Source: Pedobacter sp. ISL-64 | GTDB taxonomy: Bacteria > Bacteroidota > Bacteroidia > Sphingobacteriales > Sphingobacteriaceae | Direction of reading: 5' to 3' | DNA length: 64,000 nt | NCBI RefSeq assembly: GCF_018613605.1 | Contig: NZ_JAGGPU010000004.1 | Location: forward strand, 1-64,000 | Shown here: in pieces, positions 63,163 through 64,000 of the stretch | Layout: each line of letters starts with the position of its first letter | Position numbering within the stretch: the stretch's first letter is position 1 | Program-made: the position numbers and the translations under genes | The notes under the pieces: model-generated | Database searches by the model: none | What the model was told of the DNA's origin: nothing | What the model saw: only the letters and a program-made list of their open reading frames with translations

Positions 63163-63266
63163 GTCATTTCGATCCCGAAGATTCGGGAAGAAATCTTTAA
63201 GTTCGATTTAATAACATAGTTTAAAGATCTCTCCACTCCGCGGTGCTTCGGTCGAGATGACGATAT
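63163..63266. repeat. Solo REP-like element
   Basis: CGTCATTTCGATCCCGAAGATTC...GAAGAAATCTTTAAG then AAAGATCTCTCCACTCCGCG and CGGTCGAGATGACG: a complete inverted pair of the 48-49 kb repeat. Confidence 0.6.
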
Positions 63267-63376
63267 TTCTATTGGAATCTGTCAATGATAATGGAGTCGA
63301 AGGGTAATTTAAAGACAGTACCTTTCCGTTTTGCTTTGCCTGCGGCTTGGTGCTCACTCTAATCGGGGTTAGGTGG

Positions 63377-63502
63377 CCCGTTAGGTGGTAGTATTTTTGC
63401 CAGGGCGCTTACCTGCACGAACCTTTGTTTATAAACCCGGTAGCAGCGGCAGCCCCCGATTCTTCATTGGGGCTACAGCGAATAACGGGGCTGCTGTTCC
63501 CG
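63377..63502. repeat. Intergenic direct repeat, copy 1
   Basis: CCCGTTAGGTGGTAGTATTT...GGGCGCTTACCTGCACGAAC...CAGCGGCAGCCCCCGATTC...GGGGCTGCTGTTCCCGA, 126 bases. Copy 2 is at 63665-63790. Inner hairpins are formed by CAGCCCC/GGGGCTG. The sequence around both copies (GCTTTGCCTGCGGCTTGG) suggests a known Pedobacter-type interspersed repeat. Confidence 0.7.
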
Positions 63503-63664
63503 ATTATTACTAAACGCTCATTTTCAGAAATAAAACCATATAAAAGTTAATAGGAGAGCAATGCCAGTACAACATATCTGGGTTTCCTCCCGCTTTCCGT
63601 TTTATCCCGATGAATTATCGGGATGTTCACTCCATCCGATAGCTATCGGATCGGGGCTAGATAG

Positions 63665-63790
63665 CCCGTTAGGTGGTATTATTTTTGCCAGGGCGCTTAC
63701 CTGCACGAACCTTTGTTAATAAACCCGGTAGTAGCGGCAGCCCCCGATTCTTCATTGGGGCTACAGCGAATAACGGGGCTGCTGTTCCCG
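63665..63790. repeat. Intergenic direct repeat, copy 2
   Basis: Matches 63377-63502 with few changes; centre-to-centre distance 288 bases. The interval between has other palindromes (CCGATAGCTATCGG near 63637). No gene is seen in 62989-63833. Confidence 0.7.
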
Positions 63791-63833
63791 AAGAGCTGCT
63801 GAACGATCGTTTTCAAAAAAAGAATATCGATGT

Positions 63834-64000
63834 TTAGTTTGTCGCAAGTTTTTTCTTCCTTCTAAACCTTTTCACCTGCCCCATGTGTTCAGTCGGGATA
63901 TTATCGCCCAGCAATTTTCCCCAGGGTTTAAGTCCATCAATCCGATCAAAGATGATTTTCAGTACCGCAATAAAAGGAATGGAAAGGAACATTCCGGGGA
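63834..64000 (-). CDS. AI-2E family transporter, C-terminal end (partial)
   Basis: The leftward frame entering from the right edge reads PGMFLSIPFIAVLKIIFDR, IDGLKPWGKLLGDNIPTE, then a basic tail (MGQVKRFRRKKKLATN) and TAA at 63834. The FLSIPFIAxLKxIFDR and LKPWGxLLGD pattern is the end of AI-2E-type (YdiK/PerM) permeases. Only 55 residues are inside the window. Confidence 0.65.
   Translation of the reverse strand, partial: PGMFLSIPFIAVLKIIFDRIDGLKPWGKLLGDNIPTEHMGQVKRFRRKKKLATN

Overview
The window comes from a member of the Bacteroidota, most likely Pedobacter or a close relative in the Sphingobacteriaceae. The signs are a type IX secretion (T9SS) C-terminal sorting domain, many small SPII lipoproteins, an abundance of AraC-type regulators, TAnnTTTG -7 promoter elements, few Shine-Dalgarno sites, and intergenic palindromic repeats. 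No rRNA, tRNA, CRISPR array or intact insertion sequence was recognised.

Layout. 0-5.8 kb: a partial unknown gene, a structured and possibly transcribed intergenic region with an intrinsic terminator, a delta-60 repeat T9SS cargo protein with an overlapping lipoprotein, and a GIY-YIG nuclease remnant. 5.8-10.2 kb: a visibly AT-rich module of two class C beta-lactamase-like serine hydrolases and a membrane-anchored AraC protein, probably acquired. 10.3-20.5 kb: stress and metabolite genes (an HxlR regulator with two putative targets sharing an operator, an alpha/beta hydrolase, EamA, GNAT, LysR, AraC). 20.6-21.5 kb: an esterase broken by a one-base homopolymer frameshift. 21.7-28.6 kb: a complete ebo cluster (TMEM220-like gene plus eboA-F). 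28.8-36.2 kb: a lipoprotein, AraC and SDR genes, then an L-fucose/uronate-type catabolic set (SDR, UxaA-family dehydratase, FucP symporter) with a divergent AraC regulator and a near-perfect palindromic operator. 36.4-42 kb: small membrane proteins, GlxA-type regulator, DinB proteins, DoxX, DUF2147 and a Ycf48-like protein. 42.3-48 kb: a ter stress operon (TerC, HAD, PRTase-like, two TerD, TelA, and an unrecognised gene). 48.05-49.73 kb: two dense arrays of REP-like repeats surrounding a GIY-YIG endonuclease gene. 49.7-64 kb: a dienelactone hydrolase, APH-like kinase, 2OG-Fe(II) oxygenase, a LytTR gene remnant, a four-gene RND efflux operon ending in its probable AraC regulator, SRPBCC, lipoprotein, SGNH hydrolase, large direct repeats and the end of an AI-2E family transporter.

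The best candidates for something undescribed are: (1) the GIY-YIG gene embedded in palindromic repeat arrays, with a second GIY-YIG stub beside another repeat at 5.7 kb; (2) the tandem structured elements at 0.27-0.67 kb, where the start of the leftward gene is perfectly complementary to part of its own upstream region; (3) the unknown last gene of the ter operon; (4) the mechanism of the ebo cluster, a known conserved system whose biochemistry is unresolved. All functions are read from sequence and family knowledge; no search was run.
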